NCBI GenBank assembly: GCA_964522445.1
Contig: CAZFUY010000119.1
Span: 1-7,614 of the forward strand
Length of the DNA: 7,614 nt
Reading direction: 5' to 3'
Source: CAZFUY01 sp964522445
Lineage (GTDB): Bacteria; Pseudomonadota; Gammaproteobacteria; SZUA-229
Part shown: positions 5,861-7,614 of the stretch, in pieces
How positions within the stretch are numbered: position 1 is the stretch's first letter
Layout of the letters: each line of letters opens with the position of its first letter
Notes under the pieces: model-generated
What the model was told of the DNA's origin: nothing
What the model saw: only the letters and a program-made list of their open reading frames with translations
Databases searched by the model: none
Program-made: the position numbers and the translations under genes

Positions 5861-6207
5861 TTCAGTTGTTGCGCATAAGTCTCATCGCATTTCGCTGCCA
5901 TAATAAAGTCATTTATAAATAAACCTTTCAGGTCATGAGTCCACCAGATTATGCTGACCTGGCCCCATTTTAAACAAATTTCAGGGTGATGGTTTTCCTG
6001 TTCTGCTAAATTCGCTATGCGATTTGTAAACTGTTGTGCCTGTATAAAATTTTTAAAGTTATAGGTTTTTATAATTTGATCAATATTGGTTTGTTGTGCC
6101 CAAACCCAGCTATCAAGACGGCACAGATTTGAGTTAATTTCTGATTCAGTTAATCGAACACTGGATCTATTGCAACTAAGCAATGATTGGTCGGCGAGTG
6201 ATTTCAT
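5857..6207 (-). CDS. phhB: Pterin-4a-carbinolamine dehydratase
   Basis: The enzyme dehydrates 4a-hydroxytetrahydropterin, recycling the cofactor of aromatic amino acid hydroxylases; many bacteria without such hydroxylases also carry it, with roles in molybdopterin metabolism proposed. The 116-aa product has the family motif: ENHHPE with His73 and His74, an aromatic position in LKWGQV, then WWTHDLKG with His91 and FINDF with Asp100. These three His match the catalytic ones of DCoH/PhhB. Length is normal for bacterial members, with about 15 extra N-terminal residues. The ATG at 6207 has GAGAA upstream. It converges on the tusA-like gene, sharing bases of both TAA stops (5857-5860), and diverges from the 6251 gene with only 43 bp between, so the two promoters must lie close together. 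No phenylalanine hydroxylase gene is in view. The symbol phhB is by family only. Confidence 0.92.
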   Translation of the reverse strand: MKSLADQSLLSCNRSSVRLTESEINSNLCRLDSWVWAQQTNIDQIIKTYNFKNFIQAQQFTNRIANLAEQENHHPEICLKWGQVSIIWWTHDLKGLFINDFIMAAKCDETYAQQLN

Positions 6208-6250
6208 GTGCTATTCTCATTAATATCTTTAGTGAAAAACAAAAATCTCG

Positions 6251-6640
6251 ATGTATATTAAAACCGCGCTTAACATCAATTTGAGTATAGATGAGTTCAG
6301 ACATGAATTAGGCAGGCAAAAAAAAAGGTATCTGCTATTTAATGAGCTTCCAGCGGATAAAGTGTATTTACAATTTGAAGGGAAGCTGGCTGGTGAGCCG
6401 CGGGTGTGGAATGCCTGTATTCGAACAATAGAAGAATATGCCAGAGTTCATCATGTTGAGAGTGATCCAGAACAATTTATAGATATTCAAATTAAAAATG
6501 CATGCTATTTGATTGAAATAGCGCTTAATATTAAGCAAATTGATCGAGCGGCCGTCGAAAGCACAATAATAATGATACGAAAATATAAGCGCTTACAGCC
6601 TGGCAGGCATCATTATGGCGTAAGAAGCAAAACACAATAG
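6251..6640 (+). CDS. Conserved-looking hypothetical protein upstream of parA (129 aa)
   Basis: This soluble protein has no signal peptide or membrane helix. It reads as mostly helical: INLSIDEFRHELGRQKKRYL (9-28), VWNACIRTIEEYARVHHV, IKNACYLIEIALNIKQ and AAVESTIIMIRKYKRL, with a basic tail (PGRHHYGVRSKTQ) that might touch nucleic acid or another protein. I do not recognise a named domain. It lies 15 bases before the ParA gene on the same strand with no terminator between, so the two are almost surely co-transcribed. By analogy with other orphan ParA systems it may be the cargo adaptor or ATPase-activating partner; this is inference from position only. The ribosome site is weak. Confidence 0.78.
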   Translation: MYIKTALNINLSIDEFRHELGRQKKRYLLFNELPADKVYLQFEGKLAGEPRVWNACIRTIEEYARVHHVESDPEQFIDIQIKNACYLIEIALNIKQIDRAAVESTIIMIRKYKRLQPGRHHYGVRSKTQ

Positions 6641-6655
6641 GAACTCTCAGCGGGA

Positions 6656-7306
6656 ATGAAGCGAATTGTTGTAATTAACACCAAGGGTGGTTGTGGCAAA
6701 ACTACTATATCCACCAGTCTTGCTAGTTATTATGCGGCAGCTGGTATACATACTGCTCTTTTTGATTATGATCCGCAGGGCTCGAGTATGCGCTGGCTTA
6801 AGTTGCGTGCAGCCGAGAGGCCGGAAATATATGGTGTAGTTGCACATAAAAATTCTGCAAAGGCGGTAACCATGAGCTGGCAATTGCGATTGCCTCCTGA
6901 AACGCAGCGTTTAATCATTGATACACCGCCAGGGTTAAAAGGCCCAGACCTTAAAGAGCAATTAAAAGGGGCGGATATTATTTTAATTCCGGTATTGCCT
7001 TCGCCATTAGATATATTTGCAACCGCAGATTTTATTCGTGATTTATTGCTGGATGTAAAAGTCAGGCTTAATGAAACCAGAGTGGGAATTGTGGCTAACC
7101 GGGTTAAAAAAAATACAATTGCATTTCAGTCACTGGAGCGTTTTTTAGGCTCATTGAATATACCTGTGGTGGCCAAGCTTAGAGATTCGCAAAATTATTT
7201 ACGCGCTACGGAGGAAGGGTTGGGTATTCATGAGTTAAAAGGCAAGAATACTTATGTGGATAGAATGCACTGGAAGAGTGTGGTCGAATGGCTGGATAAA
7301 AAATAG
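6656..7306 (+). CDS. Orphan ParA/MinD-superfamily ATPase
   Basis: The 216-aa protein is a compact ParA-type P-loop ATPase. It carries the deviant Walker A motif KGGCGKTT (10-17, signature Lys10 and P-loop Lys15), the DYDPQGSSMRW switch region (37-47, Asp39), Walker B RLIIDTPPG (85-93, Asp89), and VANRV (146-150) near the adenine pocket. There is no N-terminal DNA-binding domain, so it resembles the short ParAs (Ib-like, McdA/ParC-like) that form dimers on the nucleoid and position plasmids or protein cargo. No parB or centromere-like repeats are visible, which argues against chromosome or plasmid partition. ATG 6656 is preceded by AGGA (6639-6642), a somewhat long 13 bases away. The stop TAG is the first pairing position of the downstream terminator stem. 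The cargo is unknown. Confidence 0.93.
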   Translation: MKRIVVINTKGGCGKTTISTSLASYYAAAGIHTALFDYDPQGSSMRWLKLRAAERPEIYGVVAHKNSAKAVTMSWQLRLPPETQRLIIDTPPGLKGPDLKEQLKGADIILIPVLPSPLDIFATADFIRDLLLDVKVRLNETRVGIVANRVKKNTIAFQSLERFLGSLNIPVVAKLRDSQNYLRATEEGLGIHELKGKNTYVDRMHWKSVVEWLDKK

Positions 7307-7346
7307 CCACAAAAAAGCCTGCATACTGCAGGCTTTTTTGTGGCTA
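7304..7346. terminator. Bidirectional terminator with 20-bp perfect stem
   Basis: Positions 7304-7323 pair perfectly with 7327-7346 around loop TAC. The core AGCCTGCA/TGCAGGCT is flanked by A6 and T6, so it can end transcripts from both sides: the parA operon on the plus strand and the PEP-CTERM-like gene on the minus strand, which ends at 7368. The stem includes the TAG stop codon of parA. Confidence 0.93.
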
Positions 7347-7367
7347 ACTTAATAGCATAAAAATAGC

Positions 7368-7614
7368 TTATTTTTTTCGACGTCCAAATAAACCTAAACC
7401 GGCTATACCTGATAAAAATAGAAAAAAGGCAGCAGGTAATGGCACTGGCGTTGTATATAATCCTGCGGTCAGTGCAAGTCGCTCATTGTTATTAATACCC
7501 GAAATGTCTAAGCCATTAATGAAGCCACCAGATGCGATATTAAAGTCATTAAGATCAACTGTTGCGATCAATAAGTCGGCAAATCCTCCGCCTACTTCAA
7601 CCTGATATTTTTGG
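7368..7614 (-). CDS. C-terminal part of a PEP-CTERM-like (VPLPA) exported protein, partial
   Basis: The frame is open from the window edge to TAA at 7368, giving at least 81 residues; the true start lies outside. The end is a tripartite sorting tail: the motif TPVPLPAA, a hydrophobic helix AFFLFLSGIAGLGLFG and a basic cluster RRKK. This is the architecture of PEP-CTERM domains in the VPLPA variant, common in proteobacteria with exopolysaccharide and an EpsH/exosortase. Such a tail is cut by the exosortase after export. The upstream part (VGGGFADLLIATVDLNDF, SGGFINGLDISGINNNE) is Gly/Asn/Asp-rich, as usual for these surface or matrix proteins. The TTG at 7571 is just an internal codon. No exosortase gene is within the window. 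Confidence 0.85.
   Translation of the reverse strand, partial: QKYQVEVGGGFADLLIATVDLNDFNIASGGFINGLDISGINNNERLALTAGLYTTPVPLPAAFFLFLSGIAGLGLFGRRKK

Noticed and set aside
6647..6883. Minus-strand frame over the start of parA
   Set aside because: It lies opposite the Walker A coding region.

Overview
The window looks like chromosomal DNA from an AT-rich gammaproteobacterium. The lineage is inferred: the protein set (PEP-CTERM-type sorting tail, TusA-like sulfur carrier, class III adenylate cyclase with a lipoprotein partner, orphan ParA) is typical of sulfur-oxidising or methane-oxidising gammaproteobacteria such as Thiotrichales, Chromatiales or Methylococcales. Nothing in the sequence fixes the genus.

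Layout. Positions 1-73 hold the 3' part of a tRNA-Asp(GUC), followed at once by a very long perfect terminator hairpin. A small conserved hypothetical gene (372-647, +) converges with a two-gene minus-strand operon (650-3207). That operon encodes a membrane-bound class IIIb adenylate cyclase and, overlapping its stop codon, a TPR-like lipoprotein. Both of these genes start with TTG. An intergenic stretch with an orphan plus-strand terminator follows (3208-3497).

The middle (about 3498-4572) is a graveyard: a NatA-type ABC ATPase and its ABC-2 permease, both still recognisable by eye but broken by nonsense codons, frameshifts and deletions that remove part of Walker A and the whole signature/Walker B region. 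Directly downstream is an intact-looking solitary antitoxin of the Xre/MbcA/ParS (DUF2384) type with no toxin gene visible. Its stop codon lies inside the first, inverted, copy of a repeat array. The array (4981-about 5475) has a 101-bp period and is closed by an 18-bp perfect palindrome.

The right part has housekeeping-like genes: a TusA-family sulfur carrier (+) whose stop codon overlaps that of a convergent pterin-4a-carbinolamine dehydratase (-); a conserved hypothetical gene in an operon with an orphan ParA-type ATPase (+); a bidirectional terminator; and the C-terminal end of a PEP-CTERM-like exported protein (-) that runs off the window.

Functional links. The cyclase and lipoprotein very probably form one envelope-to-cAMP signalling unit, and the 129-aa protein may be the partner or adaptor of ParA. 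The most unusual part is 3498-5535, where gene decay, a toxin-less antitoxin and a structured repeat array lie side by side. I see no clear evidence of a complete new defence or mobile system.
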